Assembly: GCA_009193035.1 (NCBI GenBank)
Contig: SWDT01000015.1
Span: 186,001-250,000, forward strand
DNA length: 64,000 bases
Direction of reading: 5' to 3'
Source: Halicephalobus mephisto
Taxonomy: Eukaryota > Nematoda > Chromadorea > Rhabditida > Panagrolaimidae
The position numbers and the translations under genes were made by a program. The notes under the pieces were generated by a model. The model saw only the letters and a program-made list of their open reading frames with translations. It did not search any database and was not told the DNA's origin. How positions within the stretch are numbered: the stretch's first letter is position 1; each line of letters opens with the position of its first letter. Positions 42,782 through 53,662 of this stretch are shown one piece after another.

Positions 42782-43532
42782 TTAAATCAAGAAAAATTGC
42801 CGGGATTGCAGTTTTCGAAGAAAGTCACACAAACCCTCCTAGAGGGACACTGGAGGGCCCGTATCATTTAGTAAAAATATATATTTTGCCGGAATCACAC
42901 GTAATGCCCCGTATTCCCCCTTTGGAGGAGGAAGCGCTCAATTTACCTCTGACAACAGCGGAGGGCTAGTATAAGGATATATAATCAGCGAATCTCACAT
43001 AATGTCCCGTATACCCCCTTCGGGAGAGGAGGGTGAAATGGGTGCGCCAGAAATGGCTAATATATACTGGTTGACCGTTTACAAGATATGGGAAGCTCTA
43101 GGCTTCAAAAGAGGTCGAGAACACTCCAGAATGCGCTGGATAGATCCGATGAAGAAGACGACAGAAGAACACAGCACGCAAAATCCAGACGAGAAAACAG
43201 CATGGTCGCGCCTCGCCCAGCACCGTAAACTATGGAAGATGTTGATGCCTGCAAGCAAAAAATCTCAAGACGAGATAGGAAACCAGTCCAAACGCCGGTA
43301 GGATCCCAAGCTACTTTTATATAGACCACGGAGGAGAGGAGAAACTGACAAGTCTCGAGTACTTTAAATATCTGTGGTCGCAATATATACGTCCACAGCA
43401 ATTTACTAGTTGTTAGGTTCTTTGCTTCGATATACAGGCGGAATAAAGGAATATTCGACTTATTAAATCGAATTACAGAGGAAGGAAAAAAAGATATGGC
43501 GGTCACCGGGTCAGTCATTTTGAAGAGTTTTT
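42782..43532. other. Right end of the Maverick-like element and flank
   Basis: It contains repeated blocks of the form CACRTAATGYCCCGTATNCC at about 42899 and 43000, and GC-richer GGAGGG palindromic motifs resembling the left end. A 99-codon plus frame (43002-43301) and overlapping minus frames show no recognised domain. Confidence 0.45.
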
Positions 43533-44808
43533 TTAACAAAGATTGCAAGTTCTCGCACAATACTGTCTCTTTTGGGCTGTTGTGTAGAAAGTATTGGAAC
43601 AGAAGCCATTCCTCGTCCAAATGGAACAAGATGTCGATGAATCAGAACAGGAAGAACTAATTGAAAATGAACCACTACAAGTAGCACAGCATTGTTGTGC
43701 CATCAAGGATTGGTACTTTTCATTAGTACAGAGATAAGCGTACTGAGCACAGTTGGAGATAGCATCAGAACATGAACTACTTACTGACACACTGGTTCCA
43801 CTACAAGTAGCACAGCATTGTTGTGCCATCAGAGATTTATTAGTACAGAGATAAGCGTACTGAGCACAGTTGGAAATAGCATCAGAACATGAACTGCTTA
43901 CTGACACACTAGTTCCACTACAAGTAGCACAGCAATGCTGCAACATCAAAGATCTGTAGATTGAGTTGGTGCACAGATTGGTATTTGGAACACAGTTAGA
44001 GGCGATGTCAGCACAAGGAGAGCTAGAGCTGGAGCTTGTTGAATTACAGGAATCACATGTACGAGCACAGTTGGCTGTCATCTGGAAAAAAGACTCATAA
44101 GAATCAGTAATTATGAAAATCGCAAACATAGGCCTTCCAGTCAACGTGGTTGCACAAGGCTGTCATTGTATTACAGCCAGAGTTTATGTCACTGCATGTT
44201 CCATTAGTGCACAGGCCACAGGTTTTGGGACAGTCTGAAAGAATTTTACCAAATTCCAATACTAAAAGGAACACGTACATTGAATCATGATGTCCGTCCA
44301 CTGCGGGTCATTGCATTTGTTACTATTTAAAGTACAATTGATAGGAGCGGTATCATCGTCATCGCAGCTGTATTGTGGCAATAGGCAACAAATTGCGCAC
44401 TGCTTGGCACCTATTAATATATGTTCAGATTATCGCAATTTTTGGGTACCTACACTGGAAAGCAATGCTTTGTATGGTGGGACTCGTGCAAGCTGGGGCA
44501 CGTACATAGGGGGGACCTGGAGTACCATCGGGTATGTTATCACAAGGAGCCGGTCCACTACCAATGCAAGGGAATAATTGTTCGCAGTCTGCATCAGGGA
44601 GTTCGTTAGAACATTCTGTCGCTATCGGTAACAAAACTCCAACTACAGTACTATCACACTCAGGGACTGTGTCACAGACACGAGTTGCTGGACCACCCAG
44701 TACATCTGGACACTTCCCTTGTGCTTCTACATCTGCCATCAGAGTAATGAAAAAGAATACGGTAAATAGTTTTCCAAGCATTTCGAGATTTCTTTCAACT
44801 TCGGACAT
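43533..44808 (-). CDS. Secreted protein with six ShKT domains
   Basis: Model complement(join(43533..44081,44128..44234,44279..44410,44454..44808)), 380 residues, introns 43-46 bp, total length divisible by three. The signal peptide is MLGKLFTVFFFITLMADVEA (after a possible earlier Met). An N-terminal Cys-rich region follows, then six ShKT six-cysteine modules, the first two spanning exon junctions (WTDIMIQYCPKTCGLC; WKAYMTANCARTCDSC). Modules 4 and 5 are almost identical (CSDAISNCAQYAYLCTN), indicating recent tandem duplication; module 4 lacks four residues present in module 5. ShKT domains are common in nematode secreted enzymes, cuticle and mucin-like proteins; the name comes from a potassium-channel-blocking peptide, but toxicity is not implied. 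Ser-rich linkers separate modules. Confidence 0.85.
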
Positions 44809-47346
44809 TTTTTTGAAATTTGGAATTCTTATTTATATTGAATCCTATCATTGTTTCGATCAAAAATCCAGCCACACCTGCCATATTGTGAATCGAGATG
44901 AATATTTCAAAAAGAAATTTTATTTGAACAAGAGCAAATTAATATAGAAATAATTGCCTGTTTTATTTAAAAAAGACAAAAGCGCTTGCCAGTGTTTCAT
45001 GCACGAAATTAGAAAGCTATGACTAGATTCTCTTTTCATCTGTAATACATTTTAAACAATATTTTTTATATATAACGCGTTTTTTAAAAGAATCGAGAGC
45101 CGGATAGACAGATGCAAAAATTTTTTTGATTTCATTGAAAATTTGTCCATGAAATCACGGAAGCATGATTGTGAAATTCCAGGGTCCGCGTCTTTTGAAA
45201 CATTCGCAGGTTGGACCCCCACATGTTATACATCAGTCGACTTCGAATTTAATTCTGAGTCTAATGGTATATAAATTATAATATTTTAATCAAATCAGAA
45301 AAAATTTTTTGCATTTGTTCATCTGGTCCGCGATTCTCTCAAAAAACGCCTTATATTCAAGATGTAATTTACTGGTTCTTGTGAACTTTTATCTTATACA
45401 AAAACCATGACAAATACGTGGTAGCTTTTTTACTACAAACAACGTATATTCATGAAATTATGAACATTACGTTAAGTTTTGATTATCATTGACAATCGTC
45501 ACAATGATCGCAAACAATGGTAATATTCTGCAATTATTACTAGGTCTTCGTGCAAAAGTCGTCATAATTTTTTGTATACAGTGTGGTTAGCACATTATTG
45601 CAGAAAATGTATTTCGTTAATTTTAATTGAAATCAAATGATTTGTTGAATTCATACAGACAAATTTCAATAATCTCCCCTATTGTTTGTTGAAGCATTTG
45701 ATCATTTTTCAAAATGAAAACAAAGTAGTCTGTCATGCTCGCTTTGTGGATAGTAGCGTGTATTAATTTGATTTACACAGCTCAATTACATGCTGACTAA
45801 AATCGAATTCAATCAGTTGCCAGCTGTGCATATCCCTCGTGAATATTGCAGAAAAATAGGGGAAAAGTAACACAGGGAATTACATAGAAATGACAAATAA
45901 AAGGAACGGATTTAATCTCCATTAAGAGTTTGCTATTATTTACAGTATAAAAAAGGTCTATATCATACTTATTCATCCATCATATACCGCTATTTGAACT
46001 GCGACCGTTTCGACGAAAAAGTGGATATTGATTTCTATTTCACTACGATCATTGAACAACATCGAAATAGTATTTTCGTGAGGGGAAATCTGATGTTGCA
46101 AAAATTTAGTTGATCTCGACAATTTTATTTAAATTTCGAAATTTTCACAATTTCCGATTGCGCGAATTGACAGTCTTCACATTTCCGGATGTAACTTTCA
46201 AGGGTAATGATGTTGATTTGTATCACTGAGGTATATATTGTGTCTCTGTTGAAATTAGATTTCGAGAACAAGACCTGGAAAGATCCAGCAAGTCCAACTT
46301 TATTACTTTATGTACAATTAACTCAGAGTTTTTTCTACTTCATAAGCATTATCCCGTTTATCATGTAATGTCAAGTCTTCATCATAGTATTTCCCTTTTA
46401 TGATTTCATTGGTTAAATCATTTATTTCAGAAATTGTAGTATTAGTTTTAAAAGCTTTATTAATTCATTAACGAAAATTTGAATAACAATCAACTCTTTC
46501 GCTGTCGGTGTCTTATGTATAGGACGGCGGGATTTTTGTTGACTTATTGTGCCATATATGTTCAAGTGATTGTACAACAAGTACCTCCAAAACAGTTGCT
46601 CCTCAGCGGTATTTACCCCTCTGCGCCATGTGCTGATATCCAGAACTTTTTCTTTGAAGAAAGAATGCAATATGAGAGATCAAATATTGCTGAGGAAGAA
46701 CTGTTGCTAAAGGCACCTGTCGTACAGCTATTCAAGAATATCGCACTAACACGCAAGTTACCCCCCTGTCTTATTTAGAAAATTAGCCCCAAAACGATCG
46801 ATTGCATAGTTGTACGATATGGAAAGCCACATAGTGAAAATTCTCTTTGTTTGATTGGAAGATATTTTCCTCCACTGGTCCCACTCAATCCAAATAATCA
46901 AAATCCTCAAAAACGATGTTTTGTTTGTAATCACATAAACCGTCGAGTAAGAGTTGAGAGAAAGTCCAATTATGAATAGCGAGAGTGTAATGTTGGCCTC
47001 TGCATTGATGAGCGTTTCAAAAATTATCATATTCTTACTAATTTTTAGCGTCAGTGGTCATTTCTTAGTTTATTTTCAAACAAAACTAGTTTTTCTATAA
47101 ATTCAAATTTTTCCTACATCTGTCATCAATGACGACAACATTCCAGTACTCGGTCATCAGTAACTCCTTAGTCAGTGACACAAGATAATATTAATTTATT
47201 ATTTGTTTCATTAGCTAAAGATGCAGCACCGGAAATGCTTTCACTATAGTTATTATTGTTTTGTACGCCATATAAGACACATTCTCTTCAAGTTTTGCAA
47301 TTTTTGCATAAGCCTTGGCACAGTTACTTTCATAGTTTTGTAAAAT
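44809..47346. other. Intergenic region with transposon debris
   Basis: AT-rich. Apart from the degenerate frame at 46318-46670 and a hydrophobic minus frame at 46758-47030 that may be a receptor fragment, nothing is recognised. Confidence 0.5.
46318..46670 (-). pseudogene. Frameshifted unidentified ORF, probably transposon-derived
   Basis: The frame from 46670 reads ...QQKSRRPIHKTPTAKELIVI and shifts near 46450. The other frame then reads TNTTISEINDLTNEIIKGKY followed by YDEDLTLHDKRDNAYEVEKT, ending at TAA 46318-46320. Both halves look protein-coding in composition and join naturally. Family not recognised. Confidence 0.4.
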
Positions 47347-47524
47347 GTACCTAGAACGGGGTAATCGGGCCTGTAGATTCCAAATATGAGATCAGAATTG
47401 AGGGCTGGACTTCATTTAGAAATACTATGAGGTCTGGAACTTCAGAATCCGGGATTCTGAAGGCTAACTCCAATTCTCATCTCATATTTGGAATCTACGA
47501 ACTCGATTACCCCATTCTAAGTAC
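47347..47524. mobile_element. Hairpin-type MITE with ~52-bp inverted arms
   Basis: The left arm (GTACCTAGAACGGGGTAATC ... GTAGATTCCAAATATGAGAT) is matched in reverse complement by the right arm ending ...GATTACCCCATTCTAAGTAC, about 85% identity, around a ~75-bp centre. No coding capacity. Confidence 0.75.
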
Positions 47525-47724
47525 TTTATACAGATATCTGAGGATAGCCATTTTTTCTATGCCAAGAAATGAGCAAATTTACAGAAAATGCATTATAAAC
47601 AATATTTGCCTTAGAATCGATATCTGTATTTATCACAGTTACTATATTTCGTCAATTGTCTAGTAGTTTTGAATTTACTACCCCATAATAACTATTGACG
47701 CCAACATTTAACCGGTAGCGAAAG

Positions 47725-47751
47725 AGTTAAGGATGAGGTGTTCGATCCAAC
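47725..47751. repeat. Fragment of the dispersed repeat (copy C)
   Basis: GTTAAGGATGAGGTGTTCGA followed by TCCAAC resembles the 3' ends of copies A (5372-5395) and B (37041-37066). Short, so only suggestive. Confidence 0.4.
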
Positions 47752-47809
47752 AATTACTTTTGAGATCTTTGCTAATTAAAATCTCGAGAAATAAATAAAG
47801 CCATGTAAA

Positions 47810-49610
47810 TCAGGAGAAATTACGGTTTTCTTGTTTCTTGATTATTGGATCATCGTCGAGGCCGGATCCGAAGATTCCGCCTTTGAAAAGTTCGCTGATA
47901 GGGTTCTGTTCCCCAGCCCCGGGAATCGAGTTCCTGTTGAAGAAAGCCCCTAGCCAGTCCACTTTGTCCAACTTCCCGCTGAGGATGGTGCCGATGAGGT
48001 TCTCTCCTAGGTCCGGGGCTTCGGTAGAGGGCACAGGACGTTCCACGAATTCGTCCGGTTTTTGAATGACTTCAGAAGATTCATCTTTATCCTAGAAAGA
48101 ATTACTATACAAAATGAAAATTATTTTCAAAGTGAATTAAAATGTTTCGAAAGCTTCCAGCAATACGCATATGCACTATTTATATAATTATTTTTACAAA
48201 AGTGAAAAATTGGTGGTAGGAAGTCCGTATGTATGAAATACGTCTCTGCTTAGAATTGAAAATTTTCGAAATCTCATTATTGGAATCTTCCAGAATCTAA
48301 TTTCCCCGAAAGCTTCGAGAATTTCATAGAAATTTTTAGAACTTTCTAGAATCTTATCGCGATCTGTGAAATTTTTCAGAATCTCATGGAAACTTTCAGA
48401 ACTCAGTAGAAGATTCTGGAACTTTTTAAAATTTCAAAGAAAGTTTTGAAACAATTTAAAATGAAAGATTCTGAATATGTTTGTAAAATTCTCAAAATTC
48501 GTGTCGGGATTATTTCGCAACAACTTTGATATTTAATTTTAGAATTTTATAGTAAATTTTAAAACTTCTAAACTGACCTTCAGAATCGGAGTCCCTTTGA
48601 CTAATCTCATATCGACCACTTCGTCTTCTTTGACTTCCACATTTTTCGGGAAATCTCCGTCATCTGGAGCTGGAGTGACTTTGGAGAAGGCGCTGAAGAG
48701 TTTGTTGAAGGAAAATAGACTTTCCGGGAAGGGCATCGAGTGAACCAGATCTGCTACGGATTTTTCACTTTTTTCGCTGCTCTTCGGGGATTCTGTAACA
48801 GCGGGATCTGTCACGAAAAACATCCCAAGACCGGATTTTTTTACATTTCCAAGGAAATCAGGAGAATTAGTGTTTTCGACTTCAGGTTGGAAAGTGTAGA
48901 CCCCAGCATTTACTTTCTGTTTGGGTTCAGATGGAGCCATTTTGGCCATTTTTTCTGCGATTTCAGGAATCGTCGTGGCCAGTCGACTCATGAAGTTAGA
49001 AACGGAATTGTCTGGTTTCTGTCGAGGTTCGAAATCTGTTTCTGGACTTCCGTAGGAACCTCCGAATCCTGAGGCAATCTCCAACCCTGGCTGCATTGTA
49101 GGGTTACGGTAGTCGGGTTCAGCAAGAGCAGCGAGTTGTTGCTGTTGGATGGGGGAGATTGAGGGACGATACCTGGGGACTCCCCTCATCAGAATTGGTC
49201 GACGGTAATTTGCAGAAGACGGGACCTGAACCGGGGTAATAGGAACCGGCTCATATCCTTCGTAATCAAACATCTGGAAAATTACAATAAATCATATAAA
49301 TATAAAAACTAAAACAGGGTTTCCAAAGAAATCCTCTTGAAAAAATTCAAAATTTCTAAGAAAATTCCAGAATTCTACATTTCAAATAATTTTAAAATCA
49401 TCTGCAAAATTCTGGAAAATCATGAAAATTTCTAAGAAATTCTAAAATTTTTTATGAAATTCTGAAAACCTCTGAAATTTTTCACTAGATTTCGTTTCTA
49501 GAATCTCCCAGAAAATTTTAATCCTTTAGAAATTTAAAAAAACTCACCCATGGATGACTTGAAATCATCTCAATTACGGTACAAAATAGTATTAATTTTA
49601 TTTCCAGCAT
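47810..49610 (-). CDS. Secreted proline-rich nematode protein, unknown function
   Basis: Model complement(join(47810..48091,48578..49273,49548..49610)), 346 residues; introns 274 and 486 bp. The first exon is essentially a signal peptide (MLEIKLILFCTVIEMISSHP). The mature protein is rich in Pro, Ser, Glu and Asp with low-complexity stretches (PVPITPVQVPSS; QQQQLAAL), two LGENLIGTILSGKL/FFNRNSIPG-type hydrophobic patches near the C-terminus, and no cysteine pattern or known domain. It is probably an extracellular or cuticle-associated disordered protein. Splice choices are supported by phase and canonical sites. Confidence 0.65.
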
Positions 49611-52006
49611 TTTCTGAAATTTTTATATTTCAGTAAAAATTTAAAGAACTTCACACGCCAAAAATCAGGTCCCAACTGACTCATGAAAGAAACAAATCGG
49701 AGGATGGATTTTGATCATTTTATAACTGGCTTGGCCTTGTCCATCCCAGAAAGGAATGCTGTCGTCATCCAACCCTAGGGCTCTCAAGCAGAACAAAGAC
49801 CTAACTTCTTAAAAATGATTCATATTGGCCAAATAAATAAACTGGAACCTTTTCTACCGTAAATGAAAATAATTATACTTCTATAAAAATTAAAATAAAC
49901 CTTATTACAAAGTGGTCCTAACACGGTTTCAAAAATTTCCAATCGAGACTCAAAGTTAAAATTTAGTGTTTATGTGATTTTATAAAGATGAAATTATAAT
50001 TATGTTGTTCTAAAAATAAATTTTGTTGCGGAATCGTTTGAAGAGAAATTTTAGAATTTACAGTAGATTACAATTTCTCCGCGATTATTATTTCGAAACC
50101 TTATAAAACTTCGTATTAATTTTTCGAAACCATATTCTGTCTAGATAGACCTAGAAACTTCTGGATTAAAGTTATATACAAGACACAGTCCCCTGTCCAC
50201 TCCTTAAAGTTAATAATTATGCATAAAAGTACTAAAAAGTATCCTAAAAACCATAACACCAAAATATCCTATCAAAAACAAGTTGTTCCTATTTCCTTTA
50301 GAAAACACTCAAATTCAATTTTTTTAGGGTAATCTGGAAATTGAGGAATTTAGGAAAAGAGGACTTGGTTCCAGGATCGATCCAGAAACATCCGAGTTGT
50401 GCATTTTGGATCACGTCTTTTTCCTTTGGTTTCCTTTAGGATCAAACAAAACTGGTTTGATTCGGAGGATAAGTTGCAGGTTTTCCTTCGAAATCGATAT
50501 TGGATGAGTCATGGATCTCATATAGACTATAAAATTGAATATTAATAAGGAATCACCACTGATAAATATTATGCTATTCAATTTTATAAATGTCAGAAAT
50601 TAAGTTTATTTTTTAAAAATAAATTACATATTATCTCCGAGCTCTTTGAACAGAATCAGGAATCTGCATTGAATCTCGTCAAAGCTTTGAAAAATAAGAC
50701 ATGCGGTATTTCATATATCGAAAGTTGAAAAAACAAAAAAGAACTTTCTTATTTTTAAGCTTTTATTTATCTCAAATTTACTAATTTCAGTAATTCGTAA
50801 AATTAGATAAGCTTTTTGCACTTATTAATACTAAATAAAGTGTTCTATGGTGCTGAGACATAAACTACATTACAAAGAGAGCACCTGAAGAGATAGCTTG
50901 AATATCATGGACCGTAGAATACTGTAGAGCATGAGTGAAGTTCTTGATTGCCTTGTGTGAGTATAAGATATATAACTGTTGTCTGTGCCTTATTGTCAAA
51001 GTAAACATTAGTGATATTCTTCCTGTTTCTATCTAACAGTGGTGACGAAATTGTAATTAAGGATTCGTTCTGCCGTTTTTTGGCTGTGCCTACTTGCGAT
51101 TTGGAACTCAGAGATACTGGTCTTCAAAGGAAAAAATTCCAAACTCATTCAATTGGTTAAGTTGTCTATTATATTCTTGCTGTATTCGCCTATCGCCAGA
51201 TATTCTGAAGGATAGTTATAAGTGTAAAGAAGACAAATTAACCGAGTAATTGGAGGAAACCCTAAACTTGTGATATATGAAGATAGTGATTCGAAATTGA
51301 GAGGAATGAGCTCAGACAAGAAGAACTTGATAGTAAACAGTCATCAAATTGAGGCATATTACTGAAGACAAAGATAGGATGTATAGAAAGGAATATTCAA
51401 GTTTGATTTGAGAGGTAGAAAAGTAACGGATAATAATGAAAGGAACACAGTACTAATTCAATCCTTGGGGATGAAAATATTAACGCAATTGATTGATTTC
51501 ATCAAGCCAAAGATTCGAAATTCTTCCAACTAAAATGAGTTGATGGTAAAACTAGAAGCAAATTTAACAAAAAAGGAGAACAAGTTCGTGATAAGGATTA
51601 GGTTGTTCACAACGAAGCAAGTGGAAACGTCGTTGCAACAGCTTTTACCGTCAATCATACAAACGACAAGACATTATTCATTTATTCAATTTTTCTTTCA
51701 TTTTAACCTGAATATAAATAAATTGCTTTTTTTGGATTAGAATTTAACAGACAATGAATTTCCATTTTTTGAAGTTAAAAATGAACAAAAATCTACATCA
51801 TTCATGGCGAATTATAATTTTAATAAAATGTCTCACTTCATATTGCTCTTTAACTATGATTATTGTAATTATCAAAAGTTTAAAACTGATGTTTATTTCG
51901 CAAAGTTTATTTCACCTATTGTAAACGAAATGATAAAAGTGCTATCGATTACTGAGTCAGAGTTCGAGGTCAAGCTCACGATTTTTCTTTTTCGAAAATT
52001 TCCCAA
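49611..52006. other. Intergenic region with possible LTR-element debris
   Basis: AT-rich. Contains a candidate LTR at 50841-51038 and degenerate frames downstream to about 51700 that may be a decayed internal region. No intact gene. Confidence 0.45.
50841..51038 (+). mobile_element. Candidate retrotransposon LTR (198 bp)
   Basis: Starts TGTTCTATGG, ends TCTAACA, and is followed at once by GTGGTGACGAAATTG, which resembles the primer-binding region after the 5' LTR of worm Ty3-like elements. A promoter/polyA-like part (TATAAGATATATAACTGTTG ... GCCTTATTGTCAAAGTAAAC) lies inside. No second LTR or clear gag/pol is visible, so this is tentative. Confidence 0.35.
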
Positions 52007-52666
52007 ATGACGTTTGCTGTGATTATATTTCCCCTCTTTATTAGCTCCAATCCTCCATTGATCAACGTTCTAGATACTATTAAGAACGAATTTGCTTCTT
52101 TCCAGTCAGATAAACCGTCTTCTGATCCTTCTGGTCTTTATTCTAGTTTGTTGCAGAATTTCGGAGCTCGATTGGCTTCTATAATTCTCGTTTCTCCTTC
52201 TGAAGAAGTTGGAATTAAATGGAAAACTGCTGCTGAAAATTTTGGACTCCAACATTCACTTCATATAATCCCAAAGTCGAGAGCTAGAGAGATTTACTAC
52301 TTGTCCAAGTTTAGCAACTCTAAACTTGGTGATCTTGGAGCTGTTGCTGAGTTGAGTAACAACAACGAAACAACTAGTTGGAAAGTCAATGGAGAAGTGG
52401 TAAAAATCGAAGGTGATGACGTCATCAAGGTTGTATCTAACTTCTCCAAAGAAATGGAACCAAATTTGGACGGATTAAACTATGTATTTCCCGATATCCA
52501 AGATCTCAAGTGGAAAGTTGTCGGAGTTCCTGATACTCTAAAATTTAAAAATGCCGATGATTTAATTATTATTCCAATCAATGAAGAACCAGAACTCCGA
52601 GGAGCTCAGATCATGGCCCATTACTTGTCCGGTTTCCGAGAATTCCTGTATTTCAAAAAAGAATAA
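52007..52666 (+). CDS. Uncharacterised protein, possibly secreted
   Basis: A single open exon of 219 residues. The N-terminus (MTFAVIIFPLFISSNPPLIN) is hydrophobic and could be a signal peptide. The rest has regular mixed composition with coding-like codon use (GLYSSLLQNFGARLASIILV; SRAREIYYLSKFSNSKLGD), no cysteine pattern and no recognised domain. A frame upstream (51804-52010) overlaps its start and could be a missed first exon, but no clean splice pair joins them. Confidence 0.5.
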   Translation: MTFAVIIFPLFISSNPPLINVLDTIKNEFASFQSDKPSSDPSGLYSSLLQNFGARLASIILVSPSEEVGIKWKTAAENFGLQHSLHIIPKSRAREIYYLSKFSNSKLGDLGAVAELSNNNETTSWKVNGEVVKIEGDDVIKVVSNFSKEMEPNLDGLNYVFPDIQDLKWKVVGVPDTLKFKNADDLIIIPINEEPELRGAQIMAHYLSGFREFLYFKKE

Positions 52667-53662
52667 TCTTTCCAAAAGTTAAATACTCCTGAAATGCTGA
52701 TTTTTTAAACTTTTTACTATTTTATCCATTTCAAAGTTGTATTTGCTTTTGATCGAATTCCTTTTTGAAGTGAAATAATCCATAAATCCATGATTCCTTA
52801 TTTGTTCAATTTTGTTTTTTTTCAAAAAATGATTCAATTGCGATCAACGTAAATATTTTTATCGTTATAAAAAACAAATACTAAAAAAATTAGTAATAAA
52901 TATTATTACGAAATTGTTTCGATATAAATTTCTAGAATTTTCAACAATTAAAACAAGTAATATAGTAATTTTGGTTTTATGTAACGGTTATCTTATAATC
53001 TTGCAAAATTCGAAATTAATGTTCTAAAACCTTCAAAGGATGTGTTTTGAGATCTACTTCAACCTTATCATCCTCCCTTCAAACAAGACTCCAAGAACCT
53101 CAAATACTAAATCCAAAAACAAAGAATTTCCCCTATTGAATTACCAAATCCTGAATTCCTCATTCTACACACCATCAACAACGCAATTATCCCTGAAGAC
53201 TTCCTTTATGGAATCCATCCATCAACCGGATCTCAAGAAGCCACTGTCGTTGACGTCACTCGTTGTTTATTATCAGAATCAGGAGATGATCTATTACAAA
53301 ACAAAAATTACAGAATTATCACAGAAAAAACTCAACTCCATTTCACTGATTATTTGCATTTTATGATCTTCACGATCAAGAAATTCAAGATATCAAAGAT
53401 TACATTCAGCATAAGGAATAAGTATACTTGGCAGAGGGATCTGACATAACCTCTTTCGTTGTATGAAAAGAGATAAAGGAATATGTAGCACCAAGACGCG
53501 GACTAGCACGACCTAAAAGACAAAAAACAATTCAAGTGATCAAACTGGGAGGGAAAATAATTCTTGGCAAAATGCAAAATTCTTGCTAATATGGATAAAA
53601 TATTCGTTGCTTGAGCGAAATCAAGAGAGCATTAAATATCCTGAGCGATTATGAGGTAATAA
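52667..53662. other. Intergenic region with a decayed frame
   Basis: AT-rich 3' flank. A relic-like frame lies at about 53130-53440 (see separate entry); otherwise empty. Confidence 0.45.
53130..53440 (+). pseudogene. Relic open frame of unknown origin
   Basis: About 95 residues are open without a start codon (RISPIELPNPEFLILHTINN; SQEATVVDVTRCLLSESGDD; TQLHFTDYLHFMIF). Composition is protein-like. Upstream similar composition continues in another frame, suggesting a frameshifted gene relic. Family unknown. Confidence 0.35.

Larger units (their letters stand above)
37560..43020. mobile_element. Decayed Maverick/Polinton-like element with inverted ends and cargo
   Basis: Two copies of an adenovirus-type protease gene lie in inverted orientation (37741-37999 plus; 42500-42781 minus). 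The sequences before their start codons also match as inverted repeats: CCTCCGGAGGGCTTGTGTTA on the left against CTCTAGGAGGGTTTGTGTGA on the right, read from the minus strand. Between them are an envelope-like membrane protein, a small basic ORF, a short capsid-type ORF, a penton-like minor capsid protein and a spliced secreted gene. No B-type polymerase, integrase, packaging ATPase or major capsid gene is present, so the element is a deleted or composite, non-autonomous derivative. Outer limits are approximate; internal composition is markedly AT-rich compared with flanking host genes. Confidence 0.7.

Noticed and set aside
43002..43301. 99-codon plus-strand frame beside the Maverick-like right end
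   Set aside because: Basic composition is protein-like, but there is no family, no splice signals and a competing minus-strand frame.
46758..47030. Minus-strand hydrophobic frame resembling a receptor fragment
   Set aside because: Only two membrane-like segments, no family motif, no neighbouring exons.
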